From: Sorangium cellulosum
GTDB lineage: Bacteria; Myxococcota_A; Polyangia; Polyangiales; Polyangiaceae
DNA length: 64,000 nucleotides
Reading direction: 5' to 3'
Assembly (NCBI RefSeq): GCF_004135735.1
Contig: NZ_CP012670.1
Coordinates: 4,609,501 to 4,673,500 of the forward strand
Shown here piece after piece: positions 19,112-27,454 of the stretch. Numbering within the stretch: position 1 is the first letter of the stretch; every line of letters starts with the position of its first letter. The notes under the pieces are model-generated. The model was not told the DNA's origin. It did no database searches and worked only from the letters and a program-made list of their open reading frames with translations. The translations under genes were made by a program, and so were the position numbers.

Positions 19112-20215
19112 TCAGCCGCCGAAGCCGGGGAACGGGAAGGCGGTCGCGCCGCCGGTCAGCCGGAAGGTGTTGGCCGTCTGCTGGACGACGGGCTGGCGGA
19201 GCAGCGGGTGCGGGTGCGTCTGCTCGAAGGCGAACAGGATCGCGGCGGGCGTGAGCTGATCGAGCGACGCGAAGAAGCCGAGGGTGAGCATCGCGCCGCC
19301 CTCGGTCCACCGGTAGTCCTGACGCCGCGCGCCGGCGCTGAGCAGGTTGTTCACGCCGGCGACGTCCGCCGCGATCTCGTTCGGCTGGTTGAAGACGGGG
19401 AGCGCGCGCGACAGCATCCGGCCGAGATCCGCCGGCGAGACCCCCCGGCTCCCCCCCTGCCCGTTCGCGCAGCCCGTGTGCCCGAGGTGGTGGTGGCCGA
19501 GCTCGTGCCCGAGCACGAACGCGAGCTGCTCGTGATAGAGCTGGCGCTGCCGCTCGACCTTGCGCGCGTCCGTGTGCTGCAGCGGATCGATGAACCCCGC
19601 CGGCGGCCGGAGGATCGGCTGCCCCGGGCGCTGGTGCTGCGCCAGCAGGCGCAGGAACTCGTCGAGCTTCCGCGTGCCGAAGATCTCGTCGGTCGCCTTG
19701 AACTGCGCGATCTGCGCCTGGATCTCGAGGAGGCCGTCCGTGATCGCCATGAACGGCATCCGCTGGTCGTCGCAGCCGGCGAACGCGTTCACCTCCCCGA
19801 TCGTCGGGTCGGCGATGAAGGGGATGCCCCTCACCTTCTGCTGCGCCGCGGGCGGGAGCGCGCCGATCAGCGCCCCCATCACGACACCGGCCTCGGACTG
19901 GAGCCAGCCGAGGTTGATGTCGTTGATGGGATCGTTCAGCACCGGCAGCGCCGGGACCGAGGGCGCCGGGAGGGTGGGCTGCGCCGGCGTGGTCCCGGGC
20001 TGCTGCGGCGGGTACCCGGGCTGCTGCGGCGGGTACCCGGGCTGCTGCGGCGGGTACCCGGGCTGCTGCGGATATCCCTGCTGGGGCGCGCCGTAGGGCG
20101 GATAGCCCTGGCCGTAGGTCGGTTGCGACGCGGGGCGGCGCGAGCTGCCCCGCTCACAGCCTGCGATCAGCCCGAGAGCGAGGACGAGGGCACCGATCGG
20201 TCGAAGCAGGTTCAT
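19112..20215 (-). CDS. M48-like zinc metalloprotease lipoprotein
   Basis: 367 aa. Lipoprotein signal with lipobox LIAGC (Cys at about 20), then a Gln/Pro/Tyr-rich linker with four PGYPPQQ repeats, coded by a 21-bp DNA repeat near 20000-20070, then a peptidase domain. HELGHHHLGH supplies the HExxH zinc site and NEIAADVAG the third Glu ligand, the M48 (HtpX/Ste24/Oma1-like) pattern; an upstream segment (GCDDQRMPFMAITDGLL) is also usual in the BepA/LoiP-like lipoprotein branch. It probably acts in the periplasm on misfolded outer-membrane proteins. ATG at 20215 is chosen for the lipoprotein signal. Confidence 0.85.
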   Translation of the reverse strand: MNLLRPIGALVLALGLIAGCERGSSRRPASQPTYGQGYPPYGAPQQGYPQQPGYPPQQPGYPPQQPGYPPQQPGTTPAQPTLPAPSVPALPVLNDPINDINLGWLQSEAGVVMGALIGALPPAAQQKVRGIPFIADPTIGEVNAFAGCDDQRMPFMAITDGLLEIQAQIAQFKATDEIFGTRKLDEFLRLLAQHQRPGQPILRPPAGFIDPLQHTDARKVERQRQLYHEQLAFVLGHELGHHHLGHTGCANGQGGSRGVSPADLGRMLSRALPVFNQPNEIAADVAGVNNLLSAGARRQDYRWTEGGAMLTLGFFASLDQLTPAAILFAFEQTHPHPLLRQPVVQQTANTFRLTGGATAFPFPGFGG

Positions 20216-20354
20216 CGCCGGCGAGCATAGCGCACCGGGCGGGCGCAAACCGTCGCCCTCGCGCGGAGGATCTTCCTGCGCGGCGCGTGAAACGGCGACG
20301 AGGCGCGGCGGTGAGCCGAAACCGGCGCGCCGGGCGTCAGGCGCAGGAGGACCG

Positions 20355-20912
20355 ATGAACAGAACCGTGACCTGGTCTGCTGCCACCGCGGCCGTGTGGA
20401 TGAGCGCCGCGGCGCTCGCTGGTTGCGGCGCCGCCGCGCCGCCCGCCGAGGCGCCGTCGTCCGCCAGCCCGGCCGCCGTGGCCTCGCCGGCGCCGGGCTC
20501 CCTCTCGGCGGCCGACGAGGCGCTGGCGGAGCTGGAGCGCGCGGAGAGCGAGCTCCAGCAGGCCCTCGGCGGTCCAGCGCTCCGGAGCGAGCTCACCGCC
20601 GCGCCGCGGGCGACGGCGCCGCGGCCTTCGCCCCCGCCGCCCCCGGCGGGGGCCGCGGAGGGCGCCCCCGCGCCGCCCTCGCGCGACAGCGCCGACCGCG
20701 CGCCGTCGCGCAAGGAGCGCGCCGCCGAGGAGACCTCCGCGAGCTCGTGCGAGACCGCCTGCCGCGCGCTCGCCTCGATGGAGCGGGCCGCGCAGCACCT
20801 CTGCGGGCTCGCCGGCGACTCGGACCCGCGCTGCGACGGCGCGCGGGCCCGGGTGAATGGCGCCGCGGCCCGCGTCGCGGCGCAGTGCCCGCGCTGCGCC
20901 GGAGACGACTAG
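20355..20912 (+). CDS. Small lipoprotein of unknown function
   Basis: 185 aa. Lipobox LAGC at about 20-23, an Ala/Pro-rich spacer, a helical Glu-rich segment (DEALAELERAESELQQAL), a second disordered stretch and a C-terminal helical hairpin with four cysteines (CETACRAL, LCGLAG, PRCDGA) and a final CPRC. The Cys pairs are likely disulfides in a small helical domain. CAGGAGGA lies four bases before the ATG at 20355. No named family was recognised. Confidence 0.75.
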   Translation: MNRTVTWSAATAAVWMSAAALAGCGAAAPPAEAPSSASPAAVASPAPGSLSAADEALAELERAESELQQALGGPALRSELTAAPRATAPRPSPPPPPAGAAEGAPAPPSRDSADRAPSRKERAAEETSASSCETACRALASMERAAQHLCGLAGDSDPRCDGARARVNGAAARVAAQCPRCAGDD

Positions 20913-21005
20913 GCCCTGTCGGGCGAGCCGCTGCGCGGCCCGATCCGTCGATCGCCCGCTCGACGACCGCCGGGCGCCCCACGCGCCGTCCGCCGGGCGG
21001 CGATG

Positions 21006-22061
21006 TCAGCCCCCAGGCGCGAGGAGCTGCAGCAGGCGCACGTTCTTGTACATCGCGCCGAGCGAGCCCGACGCCCTCTCGCCGGCCTTCGCCAGCGCGT
21101 CGAGCTCCTCCGGGCGCACGTCCGCCTGGATCGAGAGGCGGCCCGCCCCCTGCTCCACCGTGAGCTTCGCGCGCTTCGCGATCTCGCCGAGCGCCACGCC
21201 GGCCTCCGGGCCGACGAGCGCCTTCAGCCCCTCGAGGTCCGCGCGCTTCTCCTCGAGGAGCTTCCGGAGCTCCTCGGCCGCGTCGACCGACGCGGCGTCG
21301 ATCGCGACGGTCGCCGAGAGCCCCCCCTCGGTCGAGACGCCGAACGTCACGGCGCGCGGGCCGGTGGAGCCGGTGAGGATCGCCCGGAGGCTCGGCTTGC
21401 TGTCGGCGAGCAGCGCGACGCCGAGGATCGGGTGATCCCACCCGACGTGCGCGAGGCGCGAGGTCACCTCGTCCCGGCTCGCCAGCGACGTGCCGGCCGC
21501 CTCGGCGTCGATGCTCGCCCGGATCTCGGGCTCGGCGCCGTACAGCAAGATCGACCCGTCGCGCACCGCGATCGCGTCCTCGCCGGCGCGGAGCAGGTAC
21601 TTCGTCCCCTTGTACTCCGCCTGGACGTAGCTGAGCTCCGCGAGGCGCGCCGCGAGCTTCTGCTCGTCGAACCGCCCGCGCGCGACCACGAGCGACGGGG
21701 AGAGGATCAGCTTGTCGACGTCGAAGCCGAGATCGACGCCCGTCGCCTTCTTGATGTCCTCGCGGGTGCGCTCGATGTGCTGCCGGACCGCCCCGCCCTC
21801 GGCGCCGAGCGACTTCAGCTCGATCTGGTGCGGGTCGACGATCAGCACGCCCTGAGCGCTGCCGTGGACGTGCTCCAGCAGCGACTCGTCCTTGGGGAAC
21901 GCGGCGGCGCGCAGGCGCGCCAGGCCGAAGCCGAGCAGGCCGGTCTGCGCCGCGAGAAAGAGGGCGATCGCGAAGCCGAGGAGCACGAGGTACCTGGCCT
22001 TGCCCCGCTTCTTGGTGGCGCCGGCGCCCCTGGCCGGCTTGGACGCGCTCTCGGTGCTCAT
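21006..22061 (-). CDS. Single-pass membrane protein of unknown function
   Basis: 351 aa. Basic cytoplasmic N-terminus (about 20 residues), one transmembrane helix (about 25-45: YLVLLGFAIALFLAAQTGLLG), then a large mixed alpha/beta domain with two similar halves, each having a strand-rich part (VLIVDPHQIELKSLG; ATVAIDAASVDAAEELRKLL) and charged helices. It resembles proteins that follow the DUF3352 pattern (long, Ser/Ala-rich, with repeated FDxxKLAARL-like helices), but I would not assign a function. The ATG at 22061 precedes a kinase gene on the opposite strand. Confidence 0.65.
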   Translation of the reverse strand: MSTESASKPARGAGATKKRGKARYLVLLGFAIALFLAAQTGLLGFGLARLRAAAFPKDESLLEHVHGSAQGVLIVDPHQIELKSLGAEGGAVRQHIERTREDIKKATGVDLGFDVDKLILSPSLVVARGRFDEQKLAARLAELSYVQAEYKGTKYLLRAGEDAIAVRDGSILLYGAEPEIRASIDAEAAGTSLASRDEVTSRLAHVGWDHPILGVALLADSKPSLRAILTGSTGPRAVTFGVSTEGGLSATVAIDAASVDAAEELRKLLEEKRADLEGLKALVGPEAGVALGEIAKRAKLTVEQGAGRLSIQADVRPEELDALAKAGERASGSLGAMYKNVRLLQLLAPGG

Positions 22062-22235
22062 CTGTGCTCGCTGCGCCTCTCTGGGGTGCCGCTCGCCGGG
22101 CCGCGCGGAGGCCGCCCAGGTAGAGCCTCCCGTGCTGTCCGCCGACCCGGAGCGCACCGCGGCAGAGCATAACCGGAAGCGGGACGCCGGCCAGGCCTTC
22201 CGCCGGGGCCGCCGGACGGATAGAAACGACGCGAC

Positions 22236-23804
22236 GTGCCTGGATCCTCGTCCCCCGATGGCGGCCGCGGCGCGCTCGCACAGCCGAGCGATGGCGTCAC
22301 GCTGCCCGCTGCCCTCGGCCGCTACCGCGTGCTGCGCCTCCTCGGCGAGGGCGCGATGGGGCGCGTGCTGCTCGCGCACGATCCGGTGCTCGATCGGGAG
22401 GTCGCGCTGAAGCACCTCCGCGACGACCTGCGCATCCCGCGCGACGTCCGCGAGCAGCTCGTCGTGAGGATGCGCCACGAGGCGCGCGCCGCCGCGCGCG
22501 TGACGCACCCGAACCTCGTCACGCTCCACGACGTGGGCGAAGATCCGGACTTCGGTCTCTACCTCGTCTTCGAGTACGTCGAGGGGCTGACGCTGAAGCA
22601 GCACCTCGCCGAGCGCCCGCTCTCGGCGGCGCAGGCGGCGCGCCTCGCGCGCGAGCTCGGTGAGGCGCTCACGATCGCGCACCGGGCCGGCATCGTTCAC
22701 CGGGACATCAAGCCCGAGAACATCATCCTCTCCACGAAGGGCGGCAAGATCGCCGACTTCGGCATCGCCCGGATCCCGGACTCGACGCTGACGCACCAGG
22801 GGGGGCTCATGGGAACGCCCGCGTACAGCGCCCCGGAGACGTTCCGCGCCGGGAGGTTCTCGCCCGAGAGCGACCAGTTCTCGCTCGCCGCCGTCATGTA
22901 CGAGGCGATCTCGGGCCGGCGGGCGTTCCCGGGCGATGACGCGGTCTCCGTCGCGTCGAAGATCGCGAGCGACGAGCCGCCGCCCATCGCGAGGGAGCTC
23001 TGCGTGCCGCCGTCGCTCGATCACGTGCTCGCGCGCGGCATGTGCAAGCGGCCGGAGGACAGGTACCCGAGCTGCGAGGCGTTCGGCGCCGCCTTCGCCG
23101 ACTGCCTCGCGTGGGCGACGTCGAGCCAGATGCCGAGGCGCATGCTGGAGGCCCCCGCCGCGGCGGCGCTGCCCTCGGAGCCGGACGCGCTGCGCGCCGA
23201 TCTGGGCGACGACGAGTTCCCTCCTCGCGAGCGGAAGACAGGGCAGGTCATCCTGGGCGCCGCGGTGGTGGTCGCGACGGCCCTGCTGCTCGTCCGCACG
23301 GCGCTGCGTTCGTCCGACGCGCCGGAGGAGCATCCGGCCGCGGCAGCGACCGCGGCGCCGGCCGTATCGTCCTCGCCTGCCCCGCCGCGGCCGCGCGCCA
23401 GCCCGCCGGCGCGGCCCGCGCGCCCGAAGCCCGATCCGGACGACGCCGTCTCGCCCGCGCCGCGCGCGACGGGGAGCGCCGGCACGGGCGAGGCCAGCGC
23501 GAGCGCTCCGGGCGACGCGGAGAGCCGGCCTGCCTCGATCGCCCTCCCCGAGCCCGAGCGGGCCGGGGATGCCGGCGCGCCGCATGTAGATGAGCCCGAC
23601 GTGGACACGGACGGCCCCGGCGCGCCGGAAACGGATGACCCCGGCGCGATGGGAACAGACGACCGCGGCGCGATGGAGACAGACGACCGCGGCGCGATGG
23701 AGACACGCGCCCCCGGCGCGCCGGAGACACGCGCCCCCGACGCGCCGGAGACACGCGCCCCCGGCGCGCTGGACGCCGGCGCGCCGGATGCTGCTCCGCG
23801 TTGA
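22236..23804 (+). CDS. Transmembrane Ser/Thr protein kinase
   Basis: 522 aa. Hanks-type kinase domain at about 28-300: glycine loop LGEGAMGRV, catalytic K59 (ALKHL), HRDIKPEN catalytic loop (Asp about 157), DFGIAR, and the APE-like SAPE after GTPAY. A juxtamembrane stretch leads to one transmembrane helix (about 338-358) and an extracellular Ala/Pro/Asp-rich tail with repeats of ETRAPGAP and DDRGAMET type (15-bp and 30-bp DNA repeats near 23640-23770). No PASTA or other sensor domain is visible. GTG start at 22236; the N-terminal 25 residues are disordered. Substrates unknown; the FHA activator and PP2C nearby are possible partners. Confidence 0.9.
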   Translation: MPGSSSPDGGRGALAQPSDGVTLPAALGRYRVLRLLGEGAMGRVLLAHDPVLDREVALKHLRDDLRIPRDVREQLVVRMRHEARAAARVTHPNLVTLHDVGEDPDFGLYLVFEYVEGLTLKQHLAERPLSAAQAARLARELGEALTIAHRAGIVHRDIKPENIILSTKGGKIADFGIARIPDSTLTHQGGLMGTPAYSAPETFRAGRFSPESDQFSLAAVMYEAISGRRAFPGDDAVSVASKIASDEPPPIARELCVPPSLDHVLARGMCKRPEDRYPSCEAFGAAFADCLAWATSSQMPRRMLEAPAAAALPSEPDALRADLGDDEFPPRERKTGQVILGAAVVVATALLLVRTALRSSDAPEEHPAAAATAAPAVSSSPAPPRPRASPPARPARPKPDPDDAVSPAPRATGSAGTGEASASAPGDAESRPASIALPEPERAGDAGAPHVDEPDVDTDGPGAPETDDPGAMGTDDRGAMETDDRGAMETRAPGAPETRAPDAPETRAPGALDAGAPDAAPR

Positions 23805-24004
23805 ACGACCGGCGCGGCGGACGCGTTGTCAGCCGGAGAGAACTCCCCTAATGGAGCGCAGGTAAGCGGCATCGCTGTCCGGAACGGCCGACGTCAAGCG
23901 CCTCCTCGGATCCCTTGCGGGCTCCGGCACATGGCCCTCCTCCGCGCCGACCGCCACGCTGGCGATTGCCCGGGATGGCCGTTCTGCCCAGAGAGAGCTC
24001 CGCG

Positions 24005-24982
24005 ATGACTACCCCGACCCACGGCGACGATCTCCACCTGTCGCTCTATCGAGACATGTTCCGGATACGTCGCTTCGAGGAGGAGGCGGCGCGCGCGTAC
24101 GCACAGGGCAAGATCGGGGGGTTCCTTCACCTCTACATCGGGCAGGAGCCCATCGCCGTCGGGGCCTGCGCCGCGCTCCGGCCCGACGATTACGTGATCA
24201 CGACGTACCGGGATCACGGGCTCGCGCTCGCCCGCGGGATGAGCCCGCGCGCGGCGATGGCCGAGCTCTACGGCAAGGTCACCGGGTGCTCGAAGGGGCT
24301 CGGCGGCTCGATGCACTTCTTCGACAAGGAGCGCAACATGCTCGGCGGATACGGCATCGTCGGCGGCCACATCCCCATCGCCGCCGGGACCGCGTTCGCG
24401 TCGAAGTACCGGGGCGAAGATCGGGTCTCGATGGTGTTCTTCGGCGAGGGGGCGGTGAGCATCGGCGACTTCCACGAGGGCATGTCGCTCGCGGCGCTGT
24501 GGAAGCTGCCGATCGTCTTCGTCTGCGAGAACAACGAGTACGCGATGGGCACGCCGCTCTCCCGGACGCTCTCGGTCGAGGACGTGTCGCTGAAGGGGCT
24601 CGCCTACGGGATGGAGCGCGACCGCTTCAACGCCGAGCACGTCTTCCAGGTGCGGGATCGACTCGCGGAGGCGATCGCGCGGGCGCGCACCCACTCGGAG
24701 CCGACGCTGGTCGAGATCAGGACCTACCGGTTCCGGGGCCACTCGATGAGCGACCCGGGCAGGTACCGGACGAAGGAGGAGCTCGAGGAGCGCAAGAAGA
24801 AGGACGTCCTCCTGCGCTCGCGCGTCGAGCTCGAGGAGAAGGGGCACAGCTCCGCCCTCGAGGCGATCGAGCGAGAGGTGGAGGACGAGATCGCCGACGC
24901 GATCCGCTTCGCCGAGGAGAGTCCAGAACCCGGGCCCGAGGTGCTCGAGCCCACCACCTACGCAGGGCCGTTTTCGCGATGA
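24005..24982 (+). CDS. pdhA: Pyruvate dehydrogenase E1 component, alpha subunit
   Basis: 325 aa. With E1beta it forms the thiamine-pyrophosphate enzyme that decarboxylates pyruvate and acetylates the lipoyl arm of E2. Signatures: FRIRRFEEEAARAY at the N-terminus, the TPP/Mg motif as GEGAVSIGDFHEG through CENN (about 148-180), and the phosphorylation-loop-like YRFRGHSMSDPGRYR (about 240-255). Length and pattern fit the heterotetrameric E1alpha of Gram-positive, rickettsial and mitochondrial type, not AceE. The stop overlaps the next start (ATGA), so expression is coupled to pdhB. A branched-chain 2-oxo-acid enzyme is a less likely alternative. Confidence 0.92.
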   Translation: MTTPTHGDDLHLSLYRDMFRIRRFEEEAARAYAQGKIGGFLHLYIGQEPIAVGACAALRPDDYVITTYRDHGLALARGMSPRAAMAELYGKVTGCSKGLGGSMHFFDKERNMLGGYGIVGGHIPIAAGTAFASKYRGEDRVSMVFFGEGAVSIGDFHEGMSLAALWKLPIVFVCENNEYAMGTPLSRTLSVEDVSLKGLAYGMERDRFNAEHVFQVRDRLAEAIARARTHSEPTLVEIRTYRFRGHSMSDPGRYRTKEELEERKKKDVLLRSRVELEEKGHSSALEAIEREVEDEIADAIRFAEESPEPGPEVLEPTTYAGPFSR

Positions 24983-25962
24983 GCATCCTGAGATTCCGCG
25001 AGGCGGTCCGCGCCGCCATGGTCGAGGAGATGGAGCGCGACGAGCGGGTTTACCTCGTCGGCGAGGAGGTCGGGCACTACCAGGGCGCCTACAAGGTGAC
25101 CGAGGGGATGCTCGAACGGTTCGGCGCACGGCGCGTGATCGACGCGCCCATCACGGAGAGCGGGTTCACCGGCATCGCGATCGGCGCGGCGATCGTCGGG
25201 CTGCGGCCGATCGTCGAGTACATGACGTGGAACTTCTCCGCGGTCGCCTTCGACCAGATCCTCAACAACGCGGCGAAGCTCCGGCAGATGTCCGGCGGGC
25301 AGCTCAGCGTCCCGCTCGTGCTGCGGGCGCCGAACGCGTCGGCCCGCCAGGTGGGCGCGCAGCACTCCCACGCGATGGAGCACTTCTACGCGCACATCCC
25401 CGGCCTGAAGGTGCTCGCGCCCGCGACGCCGGCCGACGCGAAGGGGCTCCTCAAGTCGGCGATCCGGGACGACAACCCGGTGCTCTTCATGGAGAGCGAG
25501 ACGCTGTACAACGTGAAGGGCGAGGTGCCCGACGACCCCGAGGTCCTCGTCCCGATGGGGGTGGCCTCGATCGCGCGCGAGGGGACGGACGTCACGATCG
25601 TCGCCTGGAGCCGGATGGTGCACGTCGCGCTCGAGGCCGCCGCCGTGCTCGCGGAGGAGAGCATCAGCGCGGAGGTCGTGGACCTCAGATCGCTGCGCCC
25701 GCTCGACGAGGACGCCCTCGTGCGGAGCGTCAGCAAGACCCACCGCGCGGTCGTGGCGCACGAGGGCTGGCCGTACGGCGGCGTCGGCGCGGAGATCGTC
25801 GACCGCATCCAGCGCCTCGCGTTCGACGAGCTCGACGCGCCCGTGCTGCGCGCGACGACGCTCGATTTCCCGATGCCCTACAACGCAAAGCTGGAGCAGT
25901 ACGTGATCCCGCAGGCGTCGCGGATCATCGAGAACGTCCACCGCGTCCTCTACAGGAGCTGA
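24979..25962 (+). CDS. pdhB: Pyruvate dehydrogenase E1 component, beta subunit
   Basis: 327 aa. Transketolase pyrimidine-binding domain then C-terminal domain: LVGEEVGHYQGAYKVTEGM with the catalytic Glu, ITESGFTGIAIGAA, VEYMTWNFSAVAFDQ, RAPNASARQVGAQHSH with a conserved His, and EVVDLRSLRPLD. These match PdhB closely (the GEEV..YQGAYKVT and HSH motifs are more PDH-like than BCKDH-like). It overlaps pdhA by 4 bp. Confidence 0.93.
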   Translation: MSILRFREAVRAAMVEEMERDERVYLVGEEVGHYQGAYKVTEGMLERFGARRVIDAPITESGFTGIAIGAAIVGLRPIVEYMTWNFSAVAFDQILNNAAKLRQMSGGQLSVPLVLRAPNASARQVGAQHSHAMEHFYAHIPGLKVLAPATPADAKGLLKSAIRDDNPVLFMESETLYNVKGEVPDDPEVLVPMGVASIAREGTDVTIVAWSRMVHVALEAAAVLAEESISAEVVDLRSLRPLDEDALVRSVSKTHRAVVAHEGWPYGGVGAEIVDRIQRLAFDELDAPVLRATTLDFPMPYNAKLEQYVIPQASRIIENVHRVLYRS

Positions 25963-26001
25963 CGAGGGCGCGCGCGTCCCCGCTCCGAGGTGATAGGCCC
26001 A

Positions 26002-27360
26002 ATGGCGAAGGTTCTGGAACTGCCGAAGCTGTCCCCGACCATGGAGGAGGGGCAGATCAGCGCCTGGCACAAGAACGAAGGCGACGCGATCGACGTCGAC
26101 GACTTGCTCGCCGACGTCGAGACCGACAAGGCCACCATGGAGTACCGATCCTTCGATCGAGGGACGTTGCTCAAGATCCTCGTGCCCGCCGGCAGCGTCG
26201 TGAAGCTCGGCCAGCCCGTCGCGATCATCGGCGCGCCCGGCGAGGACGTGCGCGGCGTCGCGGCGGCGAGCGGCGGCGGCGCGCCCTCGCCGGCGCCGAG
26301 CGCGGCGGCGCCGCGCGCCGAGGGCGAGCGCGCGCCGCAGCCGGCCGACGGCGGCGCGGCGCCGCGCCGGGAGGCGCGCGGGTCCGAGGCGCCGGGCGCG
26401 CCGACGCAGCCGGCCGCGCCGCCGACGCAGCCGGCCGCGCCGCCGACGCAGCCGGCCGCGCCGCCGGCCTCGACGGGCGGCCGCGTGAAGGCGTCGCCCT
26501 ACGTGCGCAAGCTCGGCCGGGAGCGCGGCCTCGACCTCCGCGGCATCGAGGGCTCCGGTCCAGGCGGGCGCATCGTCGCCCGGGATCTCGAGGGGCTCAG
26601 GCCGGCGCCGGCCAGGGCGGCGACCGCGGCGCCCGCCGAGGGGGAGCTCGCGGCGCCGGAGGCGCGCCCGCTCAGCATGATGCGCAAGGCGATCGCCCGG
26701 CGCCTCACCGAGTCCAAGCAGACCGTCCCGCACTTCTACCTCTCGATCGACGTCGACGCCGATCCGCTGCACGCGCTGCGCGAGCAGATCAACGCGGACC
26801 TCGCGGCGAGCGCCGCCGAGGGCGAGGGGCCGGGCAAGGTCAGCTTCAACGATCTGCTCGTGAAGGCGTGCGCGATCGCGCTCGTGCGCGTGCCGGAGTG
26901 CAACGCGCAGTTCACCCCCGACGCGATCCTCGTGCACCGGCGCGTCGACATCTCGGTCGCCGTGGCGGTCCCCGAGGGCCTCGTGACGCCGGTCGTGCGC
27001 GACGCGGATCGCAAGCCGGTGCTCGCGATCGCCGCCGAGGTGCGCGAGCTCGCGGCGCGCGCCAGGGCGAAGAAGCTGCGGCCCGAGGAGATGGCGAACG
27101 GGACCTTCTCGATATCGAACCTCGGCATGTTCGGGATCGACGACTTCGCCGCCGTCATCAACCCCCCCGAGGGCGCGATCCTCGCCGTGGGCCAGGTCCG
27201 CCGCGAGCCGGTGGTGCGCGGCGAGCAGATCGTGCCGGGCCGGCGCATGGGCATGACGCTCTCCTGCGATCACCGCGTCGTCGACGGCGCGGTCGGCGCG
27301 GGCTTCCTCAAGGTGCTGCGCCAGCTCCTGGAGCACCCGACGCAGATCCTGCTCGGCTAG
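26002..27360 (+). CDS. pdhC: Dihydrolipoamide acetyltransferase (E2 of pyruvate dehydrogenase)
   Basis: 452 aa. One lipoyl domain (1-80; lipoylated Lys in ETDKATMEY), an Ala/Pro linker with QPAAPPT repeats, a peripheral-subunit-binding domain (about 162-198: ASPYVRKLGRERGLDLRGI then GRIVARDL), and a catalytic domain with the acyltransferase motif SCDHRVVDGAVGA (His and Asp present, about 418-430). The ATG at 26002 is chosen for GAGGTGAT nine bases upstream. It follows pdhB by 39 bp. The E3 lipoamide dehydrogenase gene is not in the window and must lie elsewhere. Confidence 0.94.
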   Translation: MAKVLELPKLSPTMEEGQISAWHKNEGDAIDVDDLLADVETDKATMEYRSFDRGTLLKILVPAGSVVKLGQPVAIIGAPGEDVRGVAAASGGGAPSPAPSAAAPRAEGERAPQPADGGAAPRREARGSEAPGAPTQPAAPPTQPAAPPTQPAAPPASTGGRVKASPYVRKLGRERGLDLRGIEGSGPGGRIVARDLEGLRPAPARAATAAPAEGELAAPEARPLSMMRKAIARRLTESKQTVPHFYLSIDVDADPLHALREQINADLAASAAEGEGPGKVSFNDLLVKACAIALVRVPECNAQFTPDAILVHRRVDISVAVAVPEGLVTPVVRDADRKPVLAIAAEVRELAARARAKKLRPEEMANGTFSISNLGMFGIDDFAAVINPPEGAILAVGQVRREPVVRGEQIVPGRRMGMTLSCDHRVVDGAVGAGFLKVLRQLLEHPTQILLG

Positions 27361-27454
27361 GCCGCGCCTGACGCCCTGCCGCGCGGCCCGATCCGGAGGC
27401 CGCTCGGCCGCGGACCAGGGGCGCGCCTGGGCGGCGAGGGACCAGCGCGCCGGG